Assembly: GCF_024666615.1 (NCBI RefSeq)
Contig: NZ_CP088297.1
Span: 558,001 to 622,000, forward strand
Direction of reading: 5' to 3'
DNA from: Aquabacterium sp. J223
Lineage (GTDB): Bacteria > Pseudomonadota > Gammaproteobacteria > Burkholderiales > Burkholderiaceae_C
Length of the DNA stretch: 64,000 nt
A program made the position numbers and the translations under genes. Of this stretch, positions 19,764 to 32,847 are shown piece after piece; positions within the stretch are counted from its first letter, which is position 1, and every line of letters begins with the position of its first letter. A model generated the notes under the pieces. The model was not told where the DNA came from and searched no databases. It saw nothing but the letters and a program-made list of their open reading frames with translations.

Positions 19764-21223
19764 TCAGCCGCCGGCCAGCTTCTGCTTCAGCAGTTCGCCG
19801 ACCTGCGCCGGGTTGGCCTTGCCCTGGCTCGCCTTCATCACCTGGCCGACCAGGGCGTTGAAGGCCTTGTCCTTGCCGGCCCGGTATTCGTCCACCGACT
19901 TCTGGTTCGCGGCCAGCACCCGGTCGACGATGGCCGACAGGGCGCCGGTGTCGTTCATCTGCTTCAGGCCCTTGGCGGCGATGACGGCGTCGACGTCGGA
20001 TTCGCCGGACCACAGCGCGTCGAACACCTGCTTGGCGCCGTTGTGGCTCACGGTGCCGTCCGCGATGCGGGCCAGCAGCGCGGCCAGCGTGGCCGGGGCG
20101 ACCGGCAGGTCGGCGATGTCCCGGCCCTCGGCGTTGAGCCGCTTGCTCACCTCGCCCATCAGCCAGTTCGCCAGCGGCTTGGCCGGCGCGCCGGCGGCGC
20201 GGGCCGCCGCATAGGTCGCGGCGAAGGCGCGGCTCTGCGTGACCATCGCGGCGTCGTAGGCCGGCAGGCCGTCTTCGGCCTGCAGCCGCTCGGCCATGGC
20301 CGCGGGCAGCTCGGGCATCGACGCCCTCACCCGCGCCACCCACTCCGGCGCGATGACCAGCGGCGGCAGGTCGGGGTCGGGGAAGTAGCGGTAGTCGTGC
20401 GCGTCTTCCTTGGTGCGCATGGCGCGCGTCTCGCCGGTGGCGGCATCGAACAGCACCGTGGCCTGCTGGATCTCCAGCCCGTCCTCGAGCTGCTCGATCT
20501 GCCACTGCACCTCGTAGTCGATGGCCTGCTGCAGGAAGCGGAAGCTGTTGAGGTTCTTGATCTCGCGCCGGGTGCCGAAGGGCGCGCCCGGCCGGCGCAC
20601 GCTGACGTTGGCGTCGCAGCGGAAGCTGCCCTCCTGCATGTTGCCGTCGCAGATGTCCAGCCACACCACCAGCGCGTGCAGCGCGCGGGCGTACTCGGCG
20701 GCTTCGGCGCTGGAGCGCATGTCGGGCTCGGAGACGATCTCCAGCAGCGGCGTGCCGGCGCGGTTGAGGTCGATGCCGGAGACCGGCCGGCCGTCGCGCG
20801 GGGTCAGGCCCTCGTGCAGCGACTTGCCCGCGTCCTCTTCCAGGTGCGCGCGGGTCAGCCGCACGCTGCGCCGCTGGCCGTCGAGGAAGAACTCGATCGT
20901 GCCGCCCTGCACCACCGGGATCTCGTACTGGCTGATCTGGTAGCCCTTGGGCAGGTCGGGGTAGAAGTAGTTCTTGCGCGCGAAGATGGAGTGCGGGGCC
21001 ACCTTGGCGCCGACCGCCAGGCCGAAGCGGATGGCGCGTTCGACCGCGCCGACGTTGGCCACCGGCAGCGTGCCGGGCAGCGCCAGGTCCACCGGGCAGG
21101 CCTGGGTGTTGGGCGCGGCGCCGAAGGCGGTGGCCGCGCCGCTGAAGATCTTGCTGGCGGTGGACAGCTGGGTGTGGGTTTCGAGGCCGATGACCACCTC
21201 CCAGCCCCGGACGAGCGGCGCGT

Positions 21224-21227
<4 letters not shown>
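19764..21227 (-). CDS. gatB: Asp-tRNA(Asn)/Glu-tRNA(Gln) amidotransferase subunit B
   Basis: 487 residues, last gene of gatCAB. GatB binds misacylated tRNA and phosphorylates the acyl group before amidation. Family blocks seen: [20 protein letters not shown] at the start, [39 protein letters not shown] and the YqeY-like C-terminal tail (residues about 330-487) ending KLAGG. Start is GTG 21225-21227, overlapping the gatA stop as GTGA, so translation is coupled. Confidence 0.97.
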
Positions 21228-24480
<3,253 letters not shown>

Positions 24481-24569
24481 ACGTGGCCGGTCGTATTTCA
24501 CACCGGGTCCGAGGCCGCCGCGAGGCGGCTTCGATCTTTCTCCGCCCCTGATCCTGCAGAGGACGGGCC

Positions 24570-25511
24570 ATGCCCTTCGGCACGCTCGACCGCAACCCGC
24601 CGCCGTTCTTCCGGCAGGGCCACTCGGCGCTGACCAAGCTGGTCGTGTGCTCGGCGCTGGCGCTGTTCCTGATGGTGGCCGACACCCGGCTGAAGCTGAT
24701 GGGGCCGTCGCGCTCGGTGCTGGCCACGGCGTTGCTGCCGCTGCAGCGCGCGATGCAGGTGCCGCTGGAGATCTGGCGCGGCGGCGGCGACTACCTGCTG
24801 GGCCTGGCCCAGGCCCGCGCCAAGGAGGACGAGGCGCTCCGCCGACTCGCCGCGCAGAGCGAGCGCATCGCCCGCGTCGCCCAGCTCGAGACCGAGAACG
24901 ACCGCCTGCGCGCGCTGCTGGACCTGAAGCCGAAGGTGCAGGTGCGCTCGCTGGCCGCCGAGGTGCTCTACGAAGCCCGTGACCCGTTCTCCCGCAAGGT
25001 GATCATCGACCGCGGGCAGGTGCACGGCGTCGTCGCCGGCGCGCCCGTGGTCAACGAGGCCGGCGTGCTCGGCCAGGTGGTCCGCCTGTACCCGTTCGGC
25101 GCGGAGGTGGCGCTGCTCAACGACAAGGACTTCGCCATCCCGGTGCTCAACACCCGCACCCAGGCCCGCAGCGCGGCCTACGGCGCCACCTCGGCCACCG
25201 GCATGGAGCTGCGCTTCATGGCGACCAACGCCGACGTGCAGGCCGGCGACCTGCTCACCACCTCGGGCGTGGACGGCATCTACCCACCGGGCATCCCGGT
25301 GGCGAAGGTGGTGAGCGTCGACCGGCAGAGCGACTCCGGCTTCGCCCGCATCGCGCTGGCGCCGCTGGCCACCACCGACGCGGTGCGCCACGTGCTGGTG
25401 CTGGAGCCGCTGGCGCTGCAGCTGCCCGAGCGGCCCGACGTCGCCGACGCCCCGGCCGAGGCGCCGGCGAAGAAGCCACCCGCCAAGCCGGCCACGGGAG
25501 GCCGCCGATGA
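24570..25511 (+). CDS. mreC: Rod-shape determining protein MreC
   Basis: 313 residues: short cytoplasmic tail, one membrane helix (about residues 23-42, LTKLVVCSALALFLMVADTR), coiled coil (about 65-110), then the two-beta-barrel periplasmic domain with DPFSRKVIIDRGQVHGV and AGDLLTTSGVDGIYPPGIPV. MreC links MreB to PBP2 in the elongation complex. The C-terminal 30 residues are Pro/Ala/Lys-rich. Overlaps mreD as ATGA. Confidence 0.96.
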   Translation: MPFGTLDRNPPPFFRQGHSALTKLVVCSALALFLMVADTRLKLMGPSRSVLATALLPLQRAMQVPLEIWRGGGDYLLGLAQARAKEDEALRRLAAQSERIARVAQLETENDRLRALLDLKPKVQVRSLAAEVLYEARDPFSRKVIIDRGQVHGVVAGAPVVNEAGVLGQVVRLYPFGAEVALLNDKDFAIPVLNTRTQARSAAYGATSATGMELRFMATNADVQAGDLLTTSGVDGIYPPGIPVAKVVSVDRQSDSGFARIALAPLATTDAVRHVLVLEPLALQLPERPDVADAPAEAPAKKPPAKPATGGRR

Positions 25512-26029
25512 TCATGCCGCGCGGCTCCGACCAGCTGCTGCTGCCGCTGAACCCGCTGTTCATGTGGTTCACGCTGCTGCTGGCGCTGCTCGTCAACATG
25601 GTGCCGGCCGGCCGGGTGGCCTGGATGCCCGACGTGCTGGCGCTGGCGGTGGTGTTCTGGAACGTGCACCAGCCGCTGCGGGTGGGCATCGGCTCGGCCT
25701 TCGTCTTCGGCCTGCTCATGGACGTGCACGCGGGCGCGGTGCTCGGCCAGCACGCGCTGGCGTATGCGCTGCTGTCGTACTTCGCCATCACCATCCACCG
25801 CCGGCTGCTGTGGTTCTCGGTGCCGGCGCAGGCGCTGCAGATCCTGCCGCTGTTCTTCGGCGCGCACGCGGTGTCGCTGCTGGTGCGGCTGCTGGCCGGC
25901 GGCATGTTCCCCGGCTGGGAGATCGCCCTGGCCCCGCTGATCGAGGCGCTGCTCTGGCCGATCGCCAGCTGGCTGCTGCTGGCGCCGCAGCGGCGGGCGC
26001 CGGACCGTGACGAGCATCGACCGCTATGA
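25508..26029 (+). CDS. mreD: Rod-shape determining protein MreD
   Basis: 173-residue, very hydrophobic inner-membrane protein with five or six helices. Family blocks include WMPDVLALAVVFWNVHQP and GLLMDVHAGAVLGQHAL. It overlaps mreC and mrdA (ATGA at both ends), so the whole cluster is translationally coupled. Confidence 0.95.
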   Translation: MIMPRGSDQLLLPLNPLFMWFTLLLALLVNMVPAGRVAWMPDVLALAVVFWNVHQPLRVGIGSAFVFGLLMDVHAGAVLGQHALAYALLSYFAITIHRRLLWFSVPAQALQILPLFFGAHAVSLLVRLLAGGMFPGWEIALAPLIEALLWPIASWLLLAPQRRAPDRDEHRPL

Positions 26030-28083
26030 CCGAGTTGAAGAACGTCGAGCACGAGCTCAGCCGCTTCCGCTGGCGCATGCTGGCGGCGGCCGTCTTCGTG
26101 CTGTTCTGCTTCGGCCTGATCGCCGCGCGCATGGTGGTGCTGCAGGTGCTGCGCCACGAGGAGCTGGCGCTGCAGGCCGAGAACAACCGCATCGCGGTGG
26201 TGCCCATCGTGCCCAACCGCGGCCTCATCGTCGACCGCAACGGCGTGGTGCTGGCCAACAACTACTCCGCCTACACCCTGGAGATCACGCCCGGCAAGCT
26301 GGACGCCGGGCTGGAGGAGACCATCGACGCGCTGTCGCGGGTGGTCAACATTGAGGCCCGCGACCGGCGCCGCTTCAAGCGGCTGATGGAGGAGTCGAAG
26401 AGCTTCGAGTCGCTGCCGCTGCGCACCAAGCTGTCGGACCTGGAGGTGGCCCGCTTCACCGCGCAGCGCTTCCGCTTCCCGGGCGTCGAGGTCAAGGCGC
26501 GCCTTTTCCGCCACTACCCCTTCGGCGAGGTGGGCAGCCATGTGCTGGGCTACATCGGCCGCATCAACCGCAAGGAGAAGGAGGCGCTGGAGGAGCAGCC
26601 GGAGGAGGTGCAGGCCAACTACCGCGGCACCGACTACATCGGCAAGCTCGGCGTCGAGCAGCGCTACGAGCAGGAGCTGCACGGCATCACCGGATTCGAG
26701 CAGGTGGAGACCAGCGCCGGTGGCCGTGCGGTGCGGCGGCTGAACAGCCAGCCGCCGACGCCGGGCAACACCGTGGTGCTGTCGATCGACATCAAGCTGC
26801 AGGCGCTGGTCGAGCAGATGTTCGGCGACCGGCGCGGCGCGCTGGTGGCGCTGGACCCGCGCTCGGGCGAGGTGCTGGCCTTCGTCAGCAAGCCCACCTT
26901 CGACCCCAACCTCTTCGTCGACGGCATCGACGCCGAGTCCTGGCGCACGCTCAACGAATCGCCGGACAAGCCGCTGCTGAACCGGGCGCTGCGCGGCACC
27001 TACCCGCCGGGCTCGACCTTCAAGCCCTTCATGGCGATCGCGGCGCTGAACAGCGGCAAGCGCGCGGCCAGCACGGTGATCATGGACAACCTGACCTACA
27101 GCTTCGGCGGCCGCACCTTCGGCAGCCCGGAGGCCGACCGGCCGGGACCGAAGGACATGAGGTTGGCCATCGTCGGCTCCAGCAACGTCTACTTCTACAG
27201 TCTGGCCAACGAGATGGGCGTGGACCTCATCCACGAACAGCTCCACCCCTTCGGCTTCGGCCGCAAGACCGGCATCGACCTGGACGGCGAGGTCACCGGC
27301 GACCTGCCCTCCACCGAATGGAAGCGCAAGCGCTTCCGCCGGCCCGAGCACCAGAAGTGGTACGCCGGGGAGACCATCTCGCTGGGCATCGGCCAGGGCT
27401 ACAACAACTTCACCATGCTGCAGATGGCCACCGCCACGGCCACGCTGGCGTCCGGCGGGCTGCGCTACAAGCCGCGGCTGGTGCGCGAGGTGCACGACCT
27501 CATCACGCACGACAAGCGGCGCATCGCCAGCGACGCGTTGGAGGCGCTGCCGCTGAAGCCCGAGCACACCGCCGTCCTCCGCGACGCGATGCACGGCGTG
27601 ACCATCAGCGGCACCTCGCGCACGGTCTTCGCCGGCGCCGGGTACCCCAGCGGCGGCAAGACCGGCACCGCCCAGGCGGTGGGCCTGCGCGCCAACGAGA
27701 AGTACAGCGCCTCGCGGGTGGCCGAGCACCAGCGCGACCATTCGCTGTACGTCGCCTTCGCGCCCGTGGCCGAGCCGGAGGTGGCGCTGGCCGTCATCGT
27801 CGAGAACGCCGGCTGGGGCAGCGGCGCGGCGGCGCCGATCGCGCGCCGGGTGCTGGACTACCTGCTGCTCGGCCTGTACCCCAGCGAGGAGGACATCGCC
27901 CTGCTGCGCGAGGGCAAGGCCGGCGCCCCGGTGGGCACGCCGCGCAAGGCCGCCGACGTGCCGTTGCCGGGCCAGACGGTGGTGCCGCCCGCCACCGGTC
28001 CGGGCCTGCCCGCGGTGGCCGCTGCGCAGACGCGCGGCGGGCCGGTGGCGCTGGCCGGCGCTGTGGAAGGGGCGGTGCGATGA
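26026..28083 (+). CDS. mrdA: Penicillin-binding protein 2 (elongasome transpeptidase)
   Basis: 685 residues. One membrane helix (about 18-40), dimerisation/pedestal domain, and transpeptidase domain with the active-site motif STFK (in YPPGSTFKPFMAIAALNSG), SSN (IVGSSNVYF) and KTGT (GGKTGTAQAV). PBP2 cross-links lateral-wall peptidoglycan together with the RodA polymerase encoded downstream. The C-terminal 70 residues are a Pro/Ala/Gly-rich tail. The stop codon overlaps an ATG (28080) that probably was the original rodA start before a repeat entered the junction. Confidence 0.97.
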   Translation: MTELKNVEHELSRFRWRMLAAAVFVLFCFGLIAARMVVLQVLRHEELALQAENNRIAVVPIVPNRGLIVDRNGVVLANNYSAYTLEITPGKLDAGLEETIDALSRVVNIEARDRRRFKRLMEESKSFESLPLRTKLSDLEVARFTAQRFRFPGVEVKARLFRHYPFGEVGSHVLGYIGRINRKEKEALEEQPEEVQANYRGTDYIGKLGVEQRYEQELHGITGFEQVETSAGGRAVRRLNSQPPTPGNTVVLSIDIKLQALVEQMFGDRRGALVALDPRSGEVLAFVSKPTFDPNLFVDGIDAESWRTLNESPDKPLLNRALRGTYPPGSTFKPFMAIAALNSGKRAASTVIMDNLTYSFGGRTFGSPEADRPGPKDMRLAIVGSSNVYFYSLANEMGVDLIHEQLHPFGFGRKTGIDLDGEVTGDLPSTEWKRKRFRRPEHQKWYAGETISLGIGQGYNNFTMLQMATATATLASGGLRYKPRLVREVHDLITHDKRRIASDALEALPLKPEHTAVLRDAMHGVTISGTSRTVFAGAGYPSGGKTGTAQAVGLRANEKYSASRVAEHQRDHSLYVAFAPVAEPEVALAVIVENAGWGSGAAAPIARRVLDYLLLGLYPSEEDIALLREGKAGAPVGTPRKAADVPLPGQTVVPPATGPGLPAVAAAQTRGGPVALAGAVEGAVR

Positions 28084-28154
28084 GCGGGCCGGGCGCCGGG
28101 CCGCTCCGACGCTGGCCCGCCATCCCCTCGCCGGACGGGGGGCTCACGTGAGCG
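28081..28154 (+). repeat. GC-rich mini-repeat (type B) at mrdA/rodA junction, flanked by TGAGCG
   Basis: TGAGCG is found at 28081-28086 and 28149-28154, 68 bp apart. The interval contains a 24-bp sequence (28084-28107) that recurs exactly, in inverted orientation, at 30811-30834; its core is GCGCCGGGCCGC, also present at 34847-34858. Without the interval, ATG 28080 would overlap the mrdA stop as ATGA and read directly into rodA (MSAVFDK), like every other junction in this operon. Confidence 0.6.
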
Positions 28155-29302
28155 CGGTGTTCGACAAGCCGTCGCTGTGGCAGCGGGTGCGGCCGGTGTT
28201 CGGCGGCTTCGACCTGCTGCTGGCCGGCGCCGTCGTCTGGCTCGCGGCGATGGGGCTGGTGACCATGTACTCGGTGGGCTTCGACCACGGCACCCGCTTC
28301 GTCGACCACGGCCGCAACATGCTGCTGGGCCTGGCCATCCTCTTCCTCGTCGCGCAGGTGCCGCCGCAGCGGCTGATGGCGATCTCGGTGCCGTTGTACA
28401 TGCTGGGCTGCGCCCTGCTGGTGGCCACGCTGCTGTTCGGCATCTCCAAGAAGGGCGCCACGCGCTGGCTGAACGTGGGCATCGTCATCCAGCCGTCGGA
28501 GATGATGAAGATGGCCACGCCGATGATGCTGGCCTGGTGGTTCCAGCGCCGCGAGGGCCGCCTGCGGGTGCTCGACTTCGTCGTCGGCGGGGTGCTGCTG
28601 CTCATCCCCTTCGGCCTGGTGGCCAAACAGCCGGACCTGGGCACCTCGCTGCTCATCCTGTCGTCGGGGCTCTACGTCATCTTCTTCGCCGGGCTGTCGT
28701 GGAAGCTGATCGTGCCGGTGCTCGCCGCCGGCGGGGTGGCCATCGGCGCGCTGGTCCTGTCGGGCGATGCCATCTGCCAGCCCGGCATCGACTGGCCCGG
28801 CCTGCACGACTACCAGAAGCACCGGGTGTGCACCCTGCTCGACCCGACCAAGGACCCGCTGGGCAAGGGCTTCCACATCATCCAGGGCATGATCGCCATC
28901 GGCTCCGGCGGCATCGACGGCAAGGGCTTCATGCAGGGCACGCAGACGCACCTGGAGTTCATCCCCGAGCGCACCACCGACTTCATCTTCGCCGCCTTCT
29001 CCGAGGAGTTCGGCCTCATCGGCGTGGCCATCCTCATGACCGGTTTCCTGGCGCTGATCTTCCGCAGCCTGATGATCGCCGGCGACGGGCCGACGCTCTA
29101 CACCCGCCTGCTGGCCGGCGCCATCGGCATGAGCTTCTTCACCTACGCCTTCGTCAACATGGGCATGGTGAGCGGCATCCTGCCCGTGGTCGGGGTGCCG
29201 CTGCCGTTCATCAGCTACGGCGGCACGGCGATGGTGACGCTGGGGCTGGGGCTGGGCATCCTGATGTCGGTGGCGCGCGCGCGGCGCCTCATGCAGAGTT
29301 GA
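28148..29302 (+). CDS. rodA: Peptidoglycan glycosyltransferase RodA
   Basis: 384 residues, SEDS-family membrane protein with about ten helices. It polymerises glycan strands with PBP2. Conserved blocks: FVDHGRNMLLGLAILFLVAQ, KKGATRWLNVGIVIQPSEMMK, LVAKQPDLGTSLLILSSG and GVPLPFISYGGTAMVTLGL. Start is GTG 28148, preceded by a G6 tract with a five-base spacer. The ATG at 28080 now leads into a stop after the repeat. The 3' end overlaps the convergent kinase gene by 14 bp. Confidence 0.95.
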   Translation: MSAVFDKPSLWQRVRPVFGGFDLLLAGAVVWLAAMGLVTMYSVGFDHGTRFVDHGRNMLLGLAILFLVAQVPPQRLMAISVPLYMLGCALLVATLLFGISKKGATRWLNVGIVIQPSEMMKMATPMMLAWWFQRREGRLRVLDFVVGGVLLLIPFGLVAKQPDLGTSLLILSSGLYVIFFAGLSWKLIVPVLAAGGVAIGALVLSGDAICQPGIDWPGLHDYQKHRVCTLLDPTKDPLGKGFHIIQGMIAIGSGGIDGKGFMQGTQTHLEFIPERTTDFIFAAFSEEFGLIGVAILMTGFLALIFRSLMIAGDGPTLYTRLLAGAIGMSFFTYAFVNMGMVSGILPVVGVPLPFISYGGTAMVTLGLGLGILMSVARARRLMQS

Positions 29303-30749
29303 CCGCGCCCGGCGGGCCGGCGTCGCCCTGGCCGGGTTCCACCGCGAAGCGCACCGTCATGCGGGTGCCGCCGGCCGGGCCGGCGTCCACCGCCACCGTC
29401 GCGCCGTGGCGCAGCGCGATCTCGCGCACGATGGCCAGGCCCAGCCCGCTGCCGTCGACGTTGGTGCCGAGCGAGCGGTAGAAGGGCTGGAACACCAGCT
29501 CACGCTCCTCGGCCGCGATGCCGGGCCCCGAGTCGTCCACCTGCAGCACCGCCACCTGGCCGAAGGGGTCGGGCACCACGCGCAGGGTGACCTCGCCGCC
29601 GGCCGGGGTGTACTTCAGCGCGTTGTCCGCCAGGTTGCGCACCAGCTCCCGCACCAGCACCGGCTGGCCGCGCAAGGTCGTCGTCTCGTCGTCGTCGGCC
29701 GGTCCGTCGTAGCCGAGGTCGATGCGCTTGTCCAGGGCCCGCGGCAGCAGCTCGCGCACGGTGTCGCCGGCCAGCGCCACCAACGGCACCGGCTGGCGGC
29801 GCAGCGCCTGTTCCTTGTCCTCGGCGCGCGCCAGCGCGAGCAGCTGGTTGACCATGTGCGCCGCCTGCGTGCTGGAGCGCGCGATCTGCTGCAGCGACTG
29901 CTTCAGCGCCGCGGCGTCGGCCTGGCCGGCGTCGATCTCGCGCTGGGCCAGTTCGGCCTGCATGCGCAGGCCGGCCAGCGGCGTCTTCAGCTGGTGGGCG
30001 GCATCGGCCAGGAACTGCTTCTGCGCACGCACCGAGCGGTCGAGCCGCCCGAGCAGATCGTTGATCGATCGCACCAGCGGCGACACCTCCTCCGGCACGT
30101 CGCGGTCGGCGATGGGGCTCAGGTCATGGCTGTCGCGCTCACGGATGCGCTGCTGCAGCGCATTCAGTGGCGCGATGCCGCGCGCCAGCGCCAGCCACAC
30201 CAGCAGCACCGCCAGCGGCAGGATGACGAACTGCGGCAGGATGACGCCCTTGATGATCTCGGTGGCGAGCCGGGAGCGCTTCTCCAGCGTCTCGGCCACC
30301 TGCACCAGGGGCGGTGTCTCGCCCTCGGCCAGCGGACCGTCGGCCAGCCAGAGGTAGGCGATGCGCACCGCCTCCTCGTTCACGGCGCCGTCGCGGAATT
30401 GAACCTCGCCCAGGTTGCCCGGCGCGCCCTCGGGCGGCGGCAGCAGGCCGTCGCCGGCGAGCAGTTCGCGCCGCAGCCCGAGCACCTGGACGTAGACCCG
30501 GTCGGTCTCGTCGCCCGCCGGCAGCTCGCCGGTGAGCAGCACCCGGGGACCGCGTTCGCCGGCCTCGGTCACCGCGATGCGGGTGGCCAGCAGGCGGGCG
30601 CGTTCGCCGAGCTCGCGGTCGTACGGCTGGTTGGCGATGCCCTGCGCCACCAGCCAGGTCAGCGCCACGCTCATCGGCCACAGCAGCAGCAGCGGCGCGA
30701 GCATCCAGTCGAGGATCTCGCCGAAGAGGGAGCGCTGCTCGCGGGTCAT
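29289..30749 (-). CDS. Sensor histidine kinase, TctE-like
   Basis: 486 residues. Two membrane helices (about 12-38 and 165-190) bracket a periplasmic domain of about 125 residues; the N-terminus ([20 protein letters not shown]) resembles the 2CSK_N domain of TctE. HAMP, then the H box [20 protein letters not shown] box [15 protein letters not shown], and G boxes [10 protein letters not shown] and [12 protein letters not shown] follow. In TctE the signal is tricarboxylate; here no tct transporter is visible, so the ligand is open. GAGGGG lies about six bases before the ATG at 30747-30749. Transcribed after its regulator, with a 100-bp repeat-bearing gap. Confidence 0.9.
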   Translation of the reverse strand: MTREQRSLFGEILDWMLAPLLLLWPMSVALTWLVAQGIANQPYDRELGERARLLATRIAVTEAGERGPRVLLTGELPAGDETDRVYVQVLGLRRELLAGDGLLPPPEGAPGNLGEVQFRDGAVNEEAVRIAYLWLADGPLAEGETPPLVQVAETLEKRSRLATEIIKGVILPQFVILPLAVLLVWLALARGIAPLNALQQRIRERDSHDLSPIADRDVPEEVSPLVRSINDLLGRLDRSVRAQKQFLADAAHQLKTPLAGLRMQAELAQREIDAGQADAAALKQSLQQIARSSTQAAHMVNQLLALARAEDKEQALRRQPVPLVALAGDTVRELLPRALDKRIDLGYDGPADDDETTTLRGQPVLVRELVRNLADNALKYTPAGGEVTLRVVPDPFGQVAVLQVDDSGPGIAAEERELVFQPFYRSLGTNVDGSGLGLAIVREIALRHGATVAVDAGPAGGTRMTVRFAVEPGQGDAGPPGAVNSA

Positions 30750-30849
30750 GCCCGCCCCTCGGCCGTCCGGTACGCCGGCCGATCCGCCACGGCAAAGGCG
30801 GGCCGGCATGGGAGCGGCCCGGCGCCCGGCCCGCGCGCGCTGTTCAAAG
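30750..30849 (-). repeat. GC-rich mini-repeat (type B) between regulator and TctE-like kinase
   Basis: The gap between the regulator stop and kinase start holds, at 30811-30834, an exact inverted copy of the 24-bp block at 28084-28107, with further partial similarity (GGCCCGCC) beyond it. TGAC occurs at both edges (regulator stop and kinase ATGAC). The remainder of the gap has no gene and no other clear signal. Confidence 0.55.
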
Positions 30850-31539
30850 TCACGCGCCCGCGACGGGCGGTGTGCTCACCTTCTCCAGGCAGTAGCCCAG
30901 CCCGCGCACCGTGGCGATGCGCACCGGCCCCTGTTCGATCTTCTTGCGCAGCCGGTGGATGTAGACCTCGATGGCGTTGTTGCTCACCTCCTCGCCCCAT
31001 TCGCACAGGTGCTCGACCAGCTGGTCCTTGCTGACGAGGCGGCCGGCGCGCTGCAGCAGCACCTCCAGCAGGCTCAGCTCCCGGGCCGACAACTCGACCA
31101 ATTGGTCGTTGAGGTAGGCCACGCGGCCGGTGGCATCGAAGCTCAGGGGACCGTGGCGGATCAGCGGGCCGGCGCTGCCCAGGCCGCGCCGCGTCAAGGC
31201 GCGCACCCGCGCCTCCAGCTCCTGCAGCGAAAACGGCTTGGCCATGTAGTCGTCGGCGCCGAGGTCCAGCCCCTTCACGCGCTGCTCCACGCTGTCCGCC
31301 GCGGTGAGGATGAGCACCGGCACCTTGGAGTCGCGCAGGCGCAGCTTGCGCAGCACCTCCAGCCCGTGCAGCTTGGGCAGGCCGAGGTCGAGGATGACGA
31401 GGTCGAACTCGTGGCCGGCCAGCGCGGCGTCGGCCTCCGTCCCGGTGGCCACATGGTCCACCGCATAGCCGGCGCGGCGCAGCGAGCGCAGCAGCCCGTC
31501 GGCGAGCACCTGGTCGTCTTCGGCGATGAGGATGCGCAT
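30850..31539 (-). CDS. OmpR-family response regulator, TctD/QseB-like
   Basis: 229 residues. Receiver domain with AEDDQ acidic pair, phospho-D in [10 protein letters not shown] (about residue 51) and K in DYMAKPFS; C-terminal OmpR-type winged helix with [33 protein letters not shown] and [11 protein letters not shown]. It pairs with the TctE-like kinase transcribed after it. It is divergent from recA, separated by 223 bp. Confidence 0.93.
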   Translation of the reverse strand: MRILIAEDDQVLADGLLRSLRRAGYAVDHVATGTEADAALAGHEFDLVILDLGLPKLHGLEVLRKLRLRDSKVPVLILTAADSVEQRVKGLDLGADDYMAKPFSLQELEARVRALTRRGLGSAGPLIRHGPLSFDATGRVAYLNDQLVELSARELSLLEVLLQRAGRLVSKDQLVEHLCEWGEEVSNNAIEVYIHRLRKKIEQGPVRIATVRGLGYCLEKVSTPPVAGA

Positions 31540-31610
31540 GGCAGGAAGCTCCGTGACGGCGTCCAGTATCGGGGATCGGTCGGCGGCTTCCTCCCCGCAG
31601 TTCCCTGGAG

Positions 31611-31629
31611 TGGCTCACCCCTTGAGCCA
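31611..31629 (+). other. Perfect 7-bp hairpin in the regulator-recA gap
   Basis: TGGCTCA-CCCCT-TGAGCCA forms a perfect seven-base stem with a five-base loop. No T-run follows, so it is not a classical terminator on plus. It could be an operator for the minus-strand regulator gene; nothing else supports that. Confidence 0.25.
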
Positions 31630-31711
31630 GCCCGCCCGCATCATGGCGTGCAGAGGCGGTTGACCGGTGCCCGAACCTTCTAGGGATTTGCCGGCGCTCC
31701 ACCGAACGATA

Positions 31712-31727
31712 CTGTACGAAAAGCCAG
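31712..31727 (+). promoter_or_regulatory. LexA-like box upstream of recA
   Basis: CTGTACGAAAAGCCAG matches the SOS operator CTGT-N8-ACAG with one mismatch (C for A). It lies 36 bp upstream of the recA ATG, next to a CACAAT hexamer at 31734-31739 that could be the -10. Position and gene make LexA control likely. Confidence 0.65.
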
Positions 31728-31762
31728 TTTGTGCCACAATGCCGGCTCACCAGGAGAAGCCC

Positions 31763-32803
31763 ATGGACGCCCCCGTCAAAGCCTTGAACACCGAAAAGGC
31801 CAAGGCCCTGCAGGCCGCGCTGGCCCAGATCGAAAAGCAGTTCGGCAAGGGCTCGATCATGCGCCTGGGCGAAGGCGAGGTGATCGAGGACATCCAGGTC
31901 GTCTCCACCGGCTCGCTGGGGCTGGACATCGCGCTCGGCGTCGGCGGCCTGCCGCGCGGCCGGGTGGTCGAGATCTACGGCCCCGAGTCGTCCGGCAAGA
32001 CCACCCTCACCCTGCAGGTCATCGCCGAGATGCAGAAGCTGCAGGGCACCTGCGCCTTCATCGACGCCGAACACGCGCTCGACATCCAGTACGCGCAGAA
32101 GCTGGGCGTCAACCTGCAGGAGCTGCTGATCAGCCAGCCCGACACCGGCGAGCAGGCGCTGGAGATCGTCGACGCGCTGGTGCGCTCCGGCTCGGTGGAC
32201 CTCATCGTCGTCGACTCGGTGGCCGCGCTCACGCCCAAGGCCGAGCTCGAAGGCGAAATGGGCGACTCGCTGCCCGGCCTGCAGGCCCGCCTGATGAGCC
32301 AGGCGTTGCGCAAGCTCACCGCCACGATCAAGAAGACCAACTGCATGGTCATCTTCATCAACCAGATCCGCATGAAGATCGGCGTGATGTTCGGCAGCCC
32401 GGAAACCACCACCGGCGGCAATGCGCTCAAGTTCTACGCCTCGGTGCGGCTGGACATCCGGCGCATCGGCAGCATCAAGAAGGGCGAGGAAGTCATCGGC
32501 AGCGAGACCAAGGTCAAGGTGGTGAAGAACAAGGTCAGCCCGCCCTTCAAGACCGCCGAGTTCGACATCCTCTACGGCGAGGGCATCAGCCGCGAGGGCG
32601 AGATCATCGACATGGGTGTGGAGGCCAAGGTGCTGGACAAGTCCGGCTCCTGGTACGCCTACAACGGCGAAAAGATCGGCCAGGGCAAGGACAACGCACG
32701 CGAGTTCCTGCGCGAGAACGCCGACCTGGCCCGCGAGATCGAGAACAGGGTGCGCGAGTCCATGGGCATCCCGCTGCTGGGCGGCGCCGCCGCCGGCGCG
32801 TAA
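31763..32803 (+). CDS. recA: Recombinase A
   Basis: 346 residues. ATP-dependent strand-exchange protein and SOS co-protease. Walker [10 protein letters not shown] (about residues 73-81), Walker [11 protein letters not shown], loop L2 with [26 protein letters not shown] (31752-31757) is a good Shine-Dalgarno. Upstream is a LexA-like box; downstream is recX, as usual. Confidence 0.98.
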   Translation: MDAPVKALNTEKAKALQAALAQIEKQFGKGSIMRLGEGEVIEDIQVVSTGSLGLDIALGVGGLPRGRVVEIYGPESSGKTTLTLQVIAEMQKLQGTCAFIDAEHALDIQYAQKLGVNLQELLISQPDTGEQALEIVDALVRSGSVDLIVVDSVAALTPKAELEGEMGDSLPGLQARLMSQALRKLTATIKKTNCMVIFINQIRMKIGVMFGSPETTTGGNALKFYASVRLDIRRIGSIKKGEEVIGSETKVKVVKNKVSPPFKTAEFDILYGEGISREGEIIDMGVEAKVLDKSGSWYAYNGEKIGQGKDNAREFLRENADLAREIENRVRESMGIPLLGGAAAGA

Positions 32804-32847
32804 AGGCGCCCTTTCCCGGCGGCCGGGCGGGGCGAAAGCGAGCCGAC

